Of a stretch of DNA of 64,000 nt, positions 28,186 to 36,920 are shown in pieces. A model generated the notes under the pieces. It saw only the letters and a program-made list of their open reading frames with translations. It did no database searches and was not told the DNA's origin. The stretch spans positions 496,001-560,000 of the forward strand of contig NZ_PIPI01000001.1 in NCBI RefSeq assembly GCF_003987315.1. Reading direction: 5' to 3'. The position numbers and the translations under genes were made by a program. The DNA comes from Aliidiomarina haloalkalitolerans (GTDB lineage Bacteria; Pseudomonadota; Gammaproteobacteria; Enterobacterales; Alteromonadaceae). Each line of letters starts with the position of its first letter. Position 1 is the stretch's first letter.

Positions 28186-30799
28186 CACCTGACTCTCCAG
28201 CTGCAGGAGACTCTTCACCCTCACTGCCGCCTTCTGCTAACAACTCATCATCGAGCTCAAGCTCTTCTTCAATTTCTGCAATTCGCGCCATACCGACCAC
28301 GAATTCTTGGTCGCCCGTGCGAATTAAAGTCACGCCTTGAGTATTACGACCAACTTGTGAGACTTCGTCGACACGCGTTCTTACCAAGGTTCCCCGGTTG
28401 CTGATCAGCATTAAGTGCTCACCTGGCACAACTTCCGCTGCACCAACAACGGCACCGTTGCGCTCGGACACTTTAATCGACACAACGCCCATAGTCGCCC
28501 GGCTCTTTGCTGGGTAGTCTGCTAACGGCGTGCGCTTACCATAACCATTTTCAGTCACGGTTAAGATCGCACTTTCTTGGCTGCGCGGAACAATCAGCGA
28601 TACAATTTTTTGACCTTCGCTAATTTTCATACCGCGAACACCCGTTGCTGTACGACCCATCGAACGAACTTGATCTTCGCTGAATCGAACCACTTTACCG
28701 GCGTCAGAGAACAACAGAATTTCGCTTTGACCATTCGTCATGTCAACGCCGATCAGCTCGTCGCCTTCATTCAGGTTCAATGCAATAATCCCGCTAGTAC
28801 GTGGCCGTGAGTATTCCACCAATGGTGTCTTCTTAATGGTGCCTTTGCGGGTTGCCATGACAACGAACCGATCTTCGTCAAAATTCGCGACCGGAAGAAT
28901 GGCGGTAATGCGCTCATTTTCTTCCAGCGGCAATAAGTTCACGATTGGTTTGCCGCGCGCTGCACGACTCGCATACGGCAACTGGTAGGTTTTCATCCAG
29001 TACACACGGCCACGACTTGAGAAACAAAGAATCATGTCATGGGTATTGGCTACCAGCAGACGCTCAATGAAGTCTTCGTCTTTCATTTTCGTTGCTGCTT
29101 TGCCTTTACCACCACGTTTTTGCGCTTCGTATTCTTTCAACGACTGATACTTCACATAGCCTTGGTGCGACAAGGTCACGACGACGTCTTCTTGTTCGAT
29201 CAGATCTTCCATGTTGATATCGTGGCTAGCGGCAGTGATTTCAGTACGACGCTCGTCGCCGAACTCCGCTTTGACTTGCTCTAACTCTTCACGAATCACT
29301 TCCATAAGCCGCTCCGTACTACCCAAAATATGTAGTAATTCGGCAATTGCTTCGAGCAATGATTTGTATTCGTCGAGAATTTTTTCGTGTTCTAAACCAG
29401 TTAACTTATGCAAGCGCAAGTCAAGGATGGCTTGTGCTTGGACTTCAGTTAAGTGGTAGCTTGAACCAACGACACCAAAGCCGGTTTCGACCCAATCTGG
29501 GCGTGCAGCATCGACCCCTGCCCGTTCAAGCATGACCGCAACATCGCCAAGCTGCCAGGCTTGCGCAATTAGTTGCGCTTTCGCTTCGGCTGGTGACGGA
29601 GAGGCCTTGATAAGGTCAATAATTTGATCAATATTCGCCAGTGCAATCGCCAAACCTTCGAGGGTATGCGCACGCTCACGCGCTTTGCGTAACTCGTATA
29701 CCGTCCGACGCGTCACTACTTCACGGCGATGGGTAATGAAGCACTCGAGCATTTCCCGCAAGGTAAATAACTTCGGCTGACCTTTATCTAGCGCAACCAT
29801 GTTGAAGCCGTAAGCTACTTGCATTTGGGTGTTCTGGTATAAGTGATTCAGCATCACTTCGCCCGATTCGCCACGCTTCAGCTCGATAACAATACGCATA
29901 CCGTCTTTATCCGACTCGTCGCGTAATGCACTGATACCTTCTATTCGCTTCTCTTTTACCAGGTCCGCAATTTTTTCAATCAGTTTTGCTTTGTTCACCT
30001 GGTAAGGGATTTCATGCACGATAATGGTGTCGCGACCGTTATTTTCATCGGTAATGACGTCGGCACGTGCACGAATATAAATTTTGCCCCGCCCTGTTCG
30101 GTAGGCGTCAATAATACCTTGACGACCAGACACAATCGCTGCAGTTGGGAAGTCAGGGCCCGGAATATGCTCCATGAGCTCTTCTAACTGAATATCCGGG
30201 TTGTCGACCATGGCTAAACAGCCATTGATGACTTCAGTCAGGTTATGCGGTGGGATATTGGTCGCCATACCAACAGCGATACCCGAAGAACCATTGGCAA
30301 GAAGGTTCGGAATGCGCGTTGGTAAGACTTCAGGAATCTGTTCAGTACCGTCGTAGTTGGGTACAAAATCAACGGTTTCCTTGTCGAGATCGGCAAGTAA
30401 TTGATGGGAGATCTTTGCCATCCGAACTTCGGTGTAACGCATTGCTGCTGCAGAGTCACCATCGACCGAACCAAAGTTACCTTGGCCGTCAGCAAGCATA
30501 TAACGCAGCGAAAATGGCTGTGCCATCCGAACAATTGTGTTGTACACGGCTAAGTCACCATGGGGGTGATATTTACCGATGACGTCACCAACAACCCGAG
30601 CTGATTTTTTGTATGGTTTATTAAAGTCGTTACCGAGCACATTCATCGCAAACAAAACACGACGGTGAACCGGCTTCAGACCATCTCTCACGTCCGGTAA
30701 TGCCCGGCCAATGATAACGCTCATGGCATAATCAAGGTAGGAATTCTTTAGCTCATCCTCGATATTGATGGGCATGACTTCTTTGGCAAGATCACTCAT
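28175..30799 (-). CDS. gyrA: DNA gyrase subunit A (Leu83, Asn87 in the quinolone-resistance region)
   Basis: ATP-dependent supercoiling topoisomerase subunit that cuts and rejoins DNA. The 874 residues carry the active-site Tyr122 in [10 protein letters not shown], the GyrA box as QKRGGKG, six C-terminal pinwheel blades and an acidic tail ([18 protein letters not shown]). Numbering matches E. coli without gaps through the quinolone-resistance region, which reads [18 protein letters not shown]: Leu83 (codon TTA, complement of 30551-30553) and Asn87 (AAC, complement of 30539-30541) replace Ser83 and Asp87. Divergent from ubiG, as in E. coli; runs into serC. Confidence 0.98.
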   Translation of the reverse strand: MSDLAKEVMPINIEDELKNSYLDYAMSVIIGRALPDVRDGLKPVHRRVLFAMNVLGNDFNKPYKKSARVVGDVIGKYHPHGDLAVYNTIVRMAQPFSLRYMLADGQGNFGSVDGDSAAAMRYTEVRMAKISHQLLADLDKETVDFVPNYDGTEQIPEVLPTRIPNLLANGSSGIAVGMATNIPPHNLTEVINGCLAMVDNPDIQLEELMEHIPGPDFPTAAIVSGRQGIIDAYRTGRGKIYIRARADVITDENNGRDTIIVHEIPYQVNKAKLIEKIADLVKEKRIEGISALRDESDKDGMRIVIELKRGESGEVMLNHLYQNTQMQVAYGFNMVALDKGQPKLFTLREMLECFITHRREVVTRRTVYELRKARERAHTLEGLAIALANIDQIIDLIKASPSPAEAKAQLIAQAWQLGDVAVMLERAGVDAARPDWVETGFGVVGSSYHLTEVQAQAILDLRLHKLTGLEHEKILDEYKSLLEAIAELLHILGSTERLMEVIREELEQVKAEFGDERRTEITAASHDINMEDLIEQEDVVVTLSHQGYVKYQSLKEYEAQKRGGKGKAATKMKDEDFIERLLVANTHDMILCFSSRGRVYWMKTYQLPYASRAARGKPIVNLLPLEENERITAILPVANFDEDRFVVMATRKGTIKKTPLVEYSRPRTSGIIALNLNEGDELIGVDMTNGQSEILLFSDAGKVVRFSEDQVRSMGRTATGVRGMKISEGQKIVSLIVPRSQESAILTVTENGYGKRTPLADYPAKSRATMGVVSIKVSERNGAVVGAAEVVPGEHLMLISNRGTLVRTRVDEVSQVGRNTQGVTLIRTGDQEFVVGMARIAEIEEELELDDELLAEGGSEGEESPAAGESGDEV

Positions 30800-31016
30800 A
30801 TTTTTTCCCTAACTAGTACTCTTAGTATCGTTATAATTTTCGAGTCAATCGTCTTACTTTAATAACCGAGCAGCATACCACAGGGTTCTGCCGTTGACGA
30901 CTCCTGCCAGCGCTCAATTTAGAGGATTTTTGTGCTGATTTCGTAAAGACTAGCCTGTACGCAGAGGTTTCGGTAAACTCTGCGGCAATACAGACAAGAT
31001 AGCCTAGGAATTCAAT

Positions 31017-31754
31017 ATGCAGGACAACGCTAAAGGCGCCGCATTCAACAACGTCGACCCAGCAGAAATCGAGAAGTTTAACGCCATGGCTTCGCGTTGG
31101 TGGGACCCAGAAGGCGACTTTCGTCCGCTACACCAAATCAACCCACTACGTGTTCAATTTATTGACCAATACGGGCTCGGGTTTGCCGGTCGTAAAGTTG
31201 TCGATATCGGTTGCGGCGGCGGCTTATTGAGTGAAGCAATGGCACGTGCTGGTGCGCAAGTCACAGGGATTGATATGAGTCCCGACGCCCTCAGCGTCGC
31301 GCGCTTGCATGCACTTGAATCCGAACTAATCATCGATTACCAACAAGTCACTGCCGAGGAGTTCGCCAGTCGTCATGCGGGACAATACGATATTGTCACT
31401 TGTTTAGAAATGCTCGAGCACGTGCCTGACCCTGCAGCTGTCATTGCCGCTTGTGCAGAACTGGTGAAGCCGGGTGGACGAGTCGTTTTTGCAACTTTAA
31501 ATCGCACACTAAAAGCAAAATTACTCGGTGTTTACATGGCTGAGTATGTGCTGCGTTGGGTACCGCAAGGAACTCACGATGCGAATAAATTCATTCGCCC
31601 ATCTGAGCTCATGAACATGGCTGAACAAGCTGGCTTAACCAGCATCGCGGCCACTGGTATTCATTTTAACCCGTTGCTGAATCAATTTTTCTTAAGTGAC
31701 CGTAACCTTGACGTTAACTATCTTGTTGCATGCGAGAAGCCAGCTGAAGGCTAA
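31017..31754 (+). CDS. ubiG: Bifunctional 3-demethylubiquinol 3-O-methyltransferase / 2-polyprenyl-6-hydroxyphenol methylase
   Basis: SAM-dependent enzyme for both O-methylations in ubiquinone synthesis. The 245 residues contain AMASRWWDPEGDFRPLHQINPLR, the SAM site VVDIGCGGGLLSEAMA, CLEMLEHVPDP and the membrane-associating FxxPSE-like KFIRPSELMNM. Divergent from gyrA with a 217-bp gap that must hold both promoters. Followed after 29 bp by a HAD phosphatase on the same strand. Confidence 0.97.
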   Translation: MQDNAKGAAFNNVDPAEIEKFNAMASRWWDPEGDFRPLHQINPLRVQFIDQYGLGFAGRKVVDIGCGGGLLSEAMARAGAQVTGIDMSPDALSVARLHALESELIIDYQQVTAEEFASRHAGQYDIVTCLEMLEHVPDPAAVIAACAELVKPGGRVVFATLNRTLKAKLLGVYMAEYVLRWVPQGTHDANKFIRPSELMNMAEQAGLTSIAATGIHFNPLLNQFFLSDRNLDVNYLVACEKPAEG

Positions 31755-31783
31755 GCCTTGGTAGCGAAGTCTGGGAGCAGTAG

Positions 31784-32446
31784 ATGACGAAACTAGCAGT
31801 ATTATTTGACCTTGACGGAACCCTACTCGACACTGCGCCGGACCTTGGCGCTGCGCTGAATTGTGTTTTACAGGACTATGGTCTGAGAGCATTACCCTTA
31901 AGTGATACACGCCCGTATGCTTCACATGGCTCTACTGGGCTTTTAAAGTTTGGCTTTGGCGAGCAATTTAGTCTAGCCAGTCCCATGCAACAACAACGAT
32001 GGCGTCAGCAATTTCTTGATTACTACGAAGCCCGCATTTGTGAACAAACCCAACTATTTGCCGGTGTCAGTGAACTCCTTGCGAATCTTCATGCGCGTCA
32101 TCTCGCAATTGGTATCGTCACTAACAAACCAACGCGTTATACCGACTTGGTGCTGCAAAGCTTTCCAGAGCTAGCCAAACTCGGCAGCGTGGTCTGTGGT
32201 GACACTCTGGCGGTCAACAAGCCCGACCCTGCGCCGCTGCACTTAGCTGCTGAACAACTGCAAGTGCCAAGCTCGCAGTGTATCTATGTTGGTGATGCGG
32301 AGCGCGATATTATTGCCGGGCGCAATGCTGGCATGGAAACTGTTCTTGCTCGCTATGGTTACATTCGCTGCGAAGAACAACCCGAAAACTGGCAGGCTGA
32401 TTATGACATTCACGCACCGTTAGAATTACTGAAGATATTGGCGTAA
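31784..32446 (+). CDS. gph: HAD-IA phosphatase, phosphoglycolate phosphatase / MupP-like
   Basis: The 220 residues show motif I LFDLDGTLLDTAPDLGAALN, motif II IVTNKPTRY, NKPDPAPLHLAAEQL and motif IV YVGDAERDIIAGRNAGM, typical of the Gph group. Downstream position after ubiG and the C-terminal ARYGYI…W.ADYDIHAPLELL pattern recall MupP (N-acetylmuramate-6-phosphate phosphatase), which is encoded beside ubiG in Pseudomonas. Sequence alone does not decide between 2-phosphoglycolate and MurNAc-6-P. Probably co-transcribed with ubiG. Confidence 0.85.
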   Translation: MTKLAVLFDLDGTLLDTAPDLGAALNCVLQDYGLRALPLSDTRPYASHGSTGLLKFGFGEQFSLASPMQQQRWRQQFLDYYEARICEQTQLFAGVSELLANLHARHLAIGIVTNKPTRYTDLVLQSFPELAKLGSVVCGDTLAVNKPDPAPLHLAAEQLQVPSSQCIYVGDAERDIIAGRNAGMETVLARYGYIRCEEQPENWQADYDIHAPLELLKILA

Positions 32447-32658
32447 TTTTCAACGAGTTGTTTATCTGTTTTGTTATATATTCCAAAAGCCGTTTACAAC
32501 ATTTTTTATAAGTATAAAAAATTCTTAAGTGCTTGACTCGGCGCAAACACGCGCCAGTCGTACAGGCACAGAAAAATCAAGTCATTTCCGTGGCAAGAAA
32601 TTAAATTTCCTACTTGATCAATTGCCATTCCATGACTAGCATAGCGGTCATCAACGCA

Positions 32659-32674
32659 ACACTATATATTGTGT
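32659..32674 (+). promoter_or_regulatory. NrdR box 1
   Basis: ACACTATATATTGTGT, a near-perfect palindrome matching the NrdR consensus acaCwAtATaTwGtgt. It overlaps TTGTGT (32669-32674), a candidate -35. Confidence 0.88.
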
Positions 32675-32691
32675 AAAAATCCCCCACTGAT

Positions 32692-32697
32692 GAATAT
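32692..32697 (+). promoter_or_regulatory. Candidate nrdA -10
   Basis: GAATAT, 17 nt after the TTGTGT at 32669-32674. The -10 match is moderate (3 of 6); the position between the two NrdR boxes is the main argument. Confidence 0.35.
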
Positions 32698-32700
32698 CAG

Positions 32701-32716
32701 ACACAATATATAGTGA
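32701..32716 (+). promoter_or_regulatory. NrdR box 2
   Basis: ACACAATATATAGTGA, matching the NrdR consensus. Start-to-start distance from box 1 is 42 bp, four helical turns, so both lie on one DNA face. It would cover the predicted transcription start. Confidence 0.88.
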
Positions 32717-32741
32717 TAAGAACAACTACTGCGAGGGACCC

Positions 32742-35081
32742 ATGAGCCAGTCAATTTTTGTCACTAAACGCGATGGCAATCGCGAACCGCTTGATTTAGA
32801 TAAGATTCACCGTGTCGTTAGTTGGGCGGCTGAAGGTCTGTCAAATGTCTCTGTTTCAGAAGTTGAGTTAAAAGCCCGAATTCAGTTTTATGACGGCATT
32901 AAAACAGCGGATATCCATGAGACCATGATTCGCTCTGCCGCAGATTTAATTAGCGAAGACGCGCCTGACTATCAGTACCTCGCAGCTCGCCTTGCTATTT
33001 TCCATCTGCGCAAGAAAGCGTATGGCCAATTCGAGCCTCCGCACTTGTACGATCACGTCACCAAGTTAGTCGAAGGTAAGCGCTATGACGAACACTTGCT
33101 GGCCGACTACAGCAAAGAAGAATTCGAAGAACTTAACAGTTACCTCGATCACAGTCGCGATCTGAACTTCTCCTATGCGGCCGTGAAACAGCTCGAAGGT
33201 AAGTATCTGGTACAAAACCGGGTTTCCGGTGACGTCTATGAAAGCGCGCAGTTTCTCTACATTTTGGTTGCGGCTTGTTTGTTTGCAAACTACCCGAAAG
33301 CAACACGTTTAGATTACGTACGTCGTTTTTACGATGCCACGTCGACATTCAAAATTTCCTTACCAACACCGATTATGTCTGGAGTGAGAACGCCCACTCG
33401 CCAGTTTAGTTCGTGTGTCCTGATTGAATGTGGTGATAGCCTCGACTCAATTAACGCCACCGCAAGTGCTATCGTGAAGTATGTTTCCCAGCGCGCTGGT
33501 ATTGGTATCAATGCTGGACGAATTCGTGCGCTTGGAAGCCCCATTCGCAATGGCGAAGCGTTCCATACCGGCTGTATCCCGTTTTTCAAGTATTTCCAAA
33601 CCGCTGTAAAAAGCTGTTCACAAGGCGGTGTACGAGGTGGTGCTGCTACCCTCTTCTATCCAATTTGGCATTTAGAAGTTGAATCACTGCTCGTATTAAA
33701 GAACAACCGTGGCGTTGAAGAGAACCGCGTTCGTCACCTCGACTACGGTATTCAGTTTAATCGAACCATGTACCAACGTTTGGTCAAAGACCAACACATT
33801 ACACTGTTCAGTCCGTCTGATGTTCCAGGTCTGTACGACGCATTTTTTGCCGACCAAGATGAATTCGAGCGTTTGTACAACCAGTACGAAGCGGATGATT
33901 CGATTCGTAAGAAGCGCATTAAAGCGATTGAGCTGTTCAGTTTGTTCATGCAAGAACGCGCGAGTACTGGCCGTATTTATGTTCAGAACGTTGACCATAC
34001 CAATACGCACAGTCCGTTTGACCCGAAAGTTGCACCAATCCGTCAAAGTAACTTGTGCTTAGAGATTGCATTACCGACTAAGCCACTACAACACATCAAT
34101 GACGAAGAAGGTGAGATTGCACTGTGTACATTGTCTGCTTTTAACCTCGGTTCATTAGAGTCGCTTGACGATTTCGAAGAATGGGCAGACTTAGCCGTGC
34201 GTGCGCTTGATAGCCTACTCGATTATCAAGACTACCCCGTACCAGCCGCGCGAAATGCCTCATTAGCTAGACGTACCCTAGGTATTGGTGTCATTAACTT
34301 TGCCTACTACCTCGCCAAGAATGGTGTGCGTTACTCAGACGGCAGTGCGAATGGCCTTGTCCATCGTACGTTTGAAGCCATGCAATACTACTTGATGAAA
34401 GCGTCAAACGAACTGGCGAAAGAGAAAGGCGCTTGTCCGAAGTTTAATGAGACCACGTACGCCCAAGGCATCATGCCAATCGACACCTACAAGAAAGACC
34501 TTGACGCCGTCTGTGCAGAGCCATTGCATTACGACTGGGACAGTTTACGTGCCTCGATCAAGCAATACGGTTTGCGTAACTCGACCTTATCGGCACTGAT
34601 GCCGTCAGAAACCTCATCACAGATTTCTAACGCCACCAACGGTATTGAGCCACCTCGTGGCCATGTTAGCGTGAAATCGTCGAAAGACGGTGTTATGAAA
34701 CAGGTGGTTCCAGAGTTTGAGCGCTTACGCGACCAATATGAACTATTGTGGTCAATCCCAAGTAATAAAGGCTATCTGGAACTGGTTGGTATCATGCAGA
34801 AGTTCATTGACCAAACTATTTCTGCGAATACAAACTACGATCCGTCTCGTTTTGAAAGCGGCAAAGTGCCAATGAAGCAGCTGTTACAAGACTTGTTGTA
34901 TGCCTACAAGTTGGGCGTTAAGACCTTGTATTACCACAACACCCGCGACGGTGCTTCGGATAGTCAAACCGACATGCCCGCTGAACTGCGCAAGAAGCTC
35001 GCAGAAAAAGAAGCTATGCAAGCGGTCACTGCGGTTATCGAAGAAGACGACGACTGCGCCGGTGGCGCTTGTAAAATCTGA
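32742..35081 (+). CDS. nrdA: Class Ia ribonucleoside-diphosphate reductase, alpha subunit
   Basis: Aerobic reduction of NDPs to dNDPs. The 779 residues start with an ATP-cone (about 1-95) for allosteric activity control. Catalytic residues have the same numbers as in E. coli: Cys225 (FSSCVLIE), Asn437, Cys439 and Glu441 (NLCLEI), Cys462 (LCTLSAF). The C-terminal redox tail has Cys772 and Cys777 (CAGGACKI). Preceded by GAGGGA and by two NrdR boxes; nrdB follows 8 bp later. Confidence 0.98.
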   Translation: MSQSIFVTKRDGNREPLDLDKIHRVVSWAAEGLSNVSVSEVELKARIQFYDGIKTADIHETMIRSAADLISEDAPDYQYLAARLAIFHLRKKAYGQFEPPHLYDHVTKLVEGKRYDEHLLADYSKEEFEELNSYLDHSRDLNFSYAAVKQLEGKYLVQNRVSGDVYESAQFLYILVAACLFANYPKATRLDYVRRFYDATSTFKISLPTPIMSGVRTPTRQFSSCVLIECGDSLDSINATASAIVKYVSQRAGIGINAGRIRALGSPIRNGEAFHTGCIPFFKYFQTAVKSCSQGGVRGGAATLFYPIWHLEVESLLVLKNNRGVEENRVRHLDYGIQFNRTMYQRLVKDQHITLFSPSDVPGLYDAFFADQDEFERLYNQYEADDSIRKKRIKAIELFSLFMQERASTGRIYVQNVDHTNTHSPFDPKVAPIRQSNLCLEIALPTKPLQHINDEEGEIALCTLSAFNLGSLESLDDFEEWADLAVRALDSLLDYQDYPVPAARNASLARRTLGIGVINFAYYLAKNGVRYSDGSANGLVHRTFEAMQYYLMKASNELAKEKGACPKFNETTYAQGIMPIDTYKKDLDAVCAEPLHYDWDSLRASIKQYGLRNSTLSALMPSETSSQISNATNGIEPPRGHVSVKSSKDGVMKQVVPEFERLRDQYELLWSIPSNKGYLELVGIMQKFIDQTISANTNYDPSRFESGKVPMKQLLQDLLYAYKLGVKTLYYHNTRDGASDSQTDMPAELRKKLAEKEAMQAVTAVIEEDDDCAGGACKI

Positions 35082-35089
35082 GGAACATC

Positions 35090-36220
35090 ATGCGATATTC
35101 AACGTTTAGTCAAGAAAGTGTGAATCCATTAGGAGAGCCGATGTTTTTCGGCAATCCAGTAAACGTGGCGCGCTACGACCAACAGCGCCACCCTATTTTT
35201 GAAAAGTTGATTGAAAAGCAACTCAGCTTCTTCTGGCGTCCAGAAGAAGTTGATGTCAGTCGCGACCGCGTCGACTTTCAAAAAGTAAGCGATAGCGAAA
35301 AGCACATCTTCATTTCTAACTTGAAGTACCAGACACTGCTTGACTCGGTGCAAGGCCGCAGTCCAAATATCGCATTTCTGCCGATCGTTTCTTTACCAGA
35401 GCTCGAAACCTGGATTGAAACTTGGTCATTTTCAGAAACGATCCATTCGCGTTCATACACGCATATTTTGCGTAACTTGTTTACTGACCCGAGTCATGTG
35501 TTTGATGACATCGTCAACAACACCGAAATTCAAGAGCGTGCGACTGATATCTCTAAGTACTATGACGATTTAATTTTCTATACCCAGCTTTGGCAAACGC
35601 ATGGCGAAGGTGATGTCAGCATTGATGGCGAAACCTACTCGGTCAGTGTTCGTGGACTGAAAAAGAAACTCTTCCTGTGCATGAACTCAGTGAATGCGCT
35701 TGAAGCGATTCGTTTTTACGTCAGCTTTGCCTGCTCGTTTGCGTTTGCTGAGCGCGAACTGATGGAAGGTAACGCCAAGATCATTCGCCTGATTGCGCGC
35801 GATGAGAACCTGCACTTAAGCTCAACTCAGCACATTATTAACCTTTGGCAACACGGTGAAGACGACCCTGAAATGAAAGAGATTGCTGCTGAGTGTCGTG
35901 AAGAAGCCTTAAATATTTTCCGTTCAGCGGTTGAACAAGAGAAAAAATGGGCGGGCTACTTGTTTCAGCATGGTTCAATGATCGGCCTGAACGAACAAAT
36001 TCTTTCTCAATATGTTGAATACATCGCAAACTTGCGGATGCAAGCCATCGGCTTTGATGCTGAGTACGCTCAGAAAAGTAACCCACTGCCTTGGATGAAC
36101 AAATACTTAGTTTCAGACAACGTGCAAGTGGCGCCGCAAGAGGCAGAGATCAGTTCTTACTTAGTTGGTCAAATTGACAGTGCAGTCAGCGTTGATGACT
36201 TCGGAGACTTCGATCTCTAA
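35090..36220 (+). CDS. nrdB: Class Ia ribonucleoside-diphosphate reductase, beta subunit
   Basis: Holds the diferric-tyrosyl radical used by NrdA. The 376 residues carry Asp85, Glu116, His119 and the radical Tyr123 ([12 protein letters not shown]), one position beyond E. coli, plus [13 protein letters not shown] for the second iron-ligand group. The C-terminal VDDFGDFDL is the peptide that docks on NrdA. The SD GAGGA overlaps the nrdA stop, indicating coupling. Confidence 0.98.
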   Translation: MRYSTFSQESVNPLGEPMFFGNPVNVARYDQQRHPIFEKLIEKQLSFFWRPEEVDVSRDRVDFQKVSDSEKHIFISNLKYQTLLDSVQGRSPNIAFLPIVSLPELETWIETWSFSETIHSRSYTHILRNLFTDPSHVFDDIVNNTEIQERATDISKYYDDLIFYTQLWQTHGEGDVSIDGETYSVSVRGLKKKLFLCMNSVNALEAIRFYVSFACSFAFAERELMEGNAKIIRLIARDENLHLSSTQHIINLWQHGEDDPEMKEIAAECREEALNIFRSAVEQEKKWAGYLFQHGSMIGLNEQILSQYVEYIANLRMQAIGFDAEYAQKSNPLPWMNKYLVSDNVQVAPQEAEISSYLVGQIDSAVSVDDFGDFDL

Positions 36221-36225
36221 TTCCC

Positions 36226-36489
36226 ATGACTAGCTTTCGGGTAACCATTAACCAGACGATAGTCACAGAGGTCGCGGCAGATGCCCCGACCTCTTTGCTT
36301 GAAACCATAGAAGCTGCCGGTATTGAAGCTCGCTTTCACTGTCGGAACGGATTTTGCGGAGCTTGTCGCACCCGTCTTATCAGCGGGAATGTGCATTACA
36401 CTACCGAGCCACTGGCTTATGTGCGCACCGGTGACATTCTTCCCTGTGTCTGTCGCCCGAGCACGAATATCGAGATCGAACACGAATAA
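36226..36489 (+). CDS. yfaE: 2Fe-2S ferredoxin, YfaE type
   Basis: Plant-type [2Fe-2S] ferredoxin of 87 residues with Cys39, Cys44 and Cys47 (FHCRNGFCGACRTRL) and the distal cysteine in LPCVCRP (Cys74 or Cys76), nearly the same as E. coli YfaE. Known role: regenerating the diferric-tyrosyl cofactor of NrdB. It starts 5 bp after the nrdB stop, the conserved nrdA-nrdB-yfaE order. Confidence 0.94.
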   Translation: MTSFRVTINQTIVTEVAADAPTSLLETIEAAGIEARFHCRNGFCGACRTRLISGNVHYTTEPLAYVRTGDILPCVCRPSTNIEIEHE

Positions 36490-36615
36490 TCGATTCTTTC
36501 GAACACCCCATTCGCTTAAACACATTTTGTAGTTTTGCTGGCATCTGGCATAATCGCCACCAATTTTTCGCTGCAAGAAACAAACAAAACAAATTTACAA
36601 ATTCTGGAGAGACGT

Positions 36616-36879
36616 ATGTTAACTGTTATTTTTGGTCGCCCTGGTTGCCCTTTCTGTGTTCGCGCGGTGCAAATCGCGAAACAACTCAGCACCCAGCTGG
36701 AAGATTTCGAATATCGTTATGTCGATATTCAACAAGAAGGCATCACCAAAGCAGATCTCGAGAAAACAATTGGTAAGCCGGTACTCACCGTGCCGCAGAT
36801 TTTTGTCGATGAAACCCATGTCGGCGGCTGCACTGAATTTGAAGCCTACGCGAAAGAGAACTTAGGTCTCTACGCTTAA
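36616..36879 (+). CDS. grxA: Glutaredoxin 1
   Basis: Glutathione-dependent disulfide reductase, an electron donor to ribonucleotide reductase. The ATG at 36616 (87 residues) follows GGAGAG and yields MLTVIFGRPGCPFCVRAV with the active-site Cys11 and Cys14 (CPFC); TVPQIFVDETHVGGCTEFEAYAKE binds glutathione. Length and motifs equal E. coli GrxA (85). A 126-bp gap separates it from the ferredoxin gene; placement beside nrdAB fits its role. Convergent with hrpA. Confidence 0.94.
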   Translation: MLTVIFGRPGCPFCVRAVQIAKQLSTQLEDFEYRYVDIQQEGITKADLEKTIGKPVLTVPQIFVDETHVGGCTEFEAYAKENLGLYA

Positions 36880-36920
36880 CCAAAAAGCTTAACCACAACT
36901 CTTACCCACAACACGGCTTT

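Larger units (their letters stand above)
32447..32741 (+). promoter_or_regulatory. nrdA upstream region with extended dyad
   Basis: The 295-bp gap holds two NrdR boxes near its right end and, upstream, a nested dyad: AGTCAT (32580-32585) with ATGACT (32632-32637), TGGCAA (32591-32596) with TTGCCA (32622-32627), and an inner GAAAT/ATTTC. The segment at 32450-32530 is AT-rich. No ORF is seen. Confidence 0.6.
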
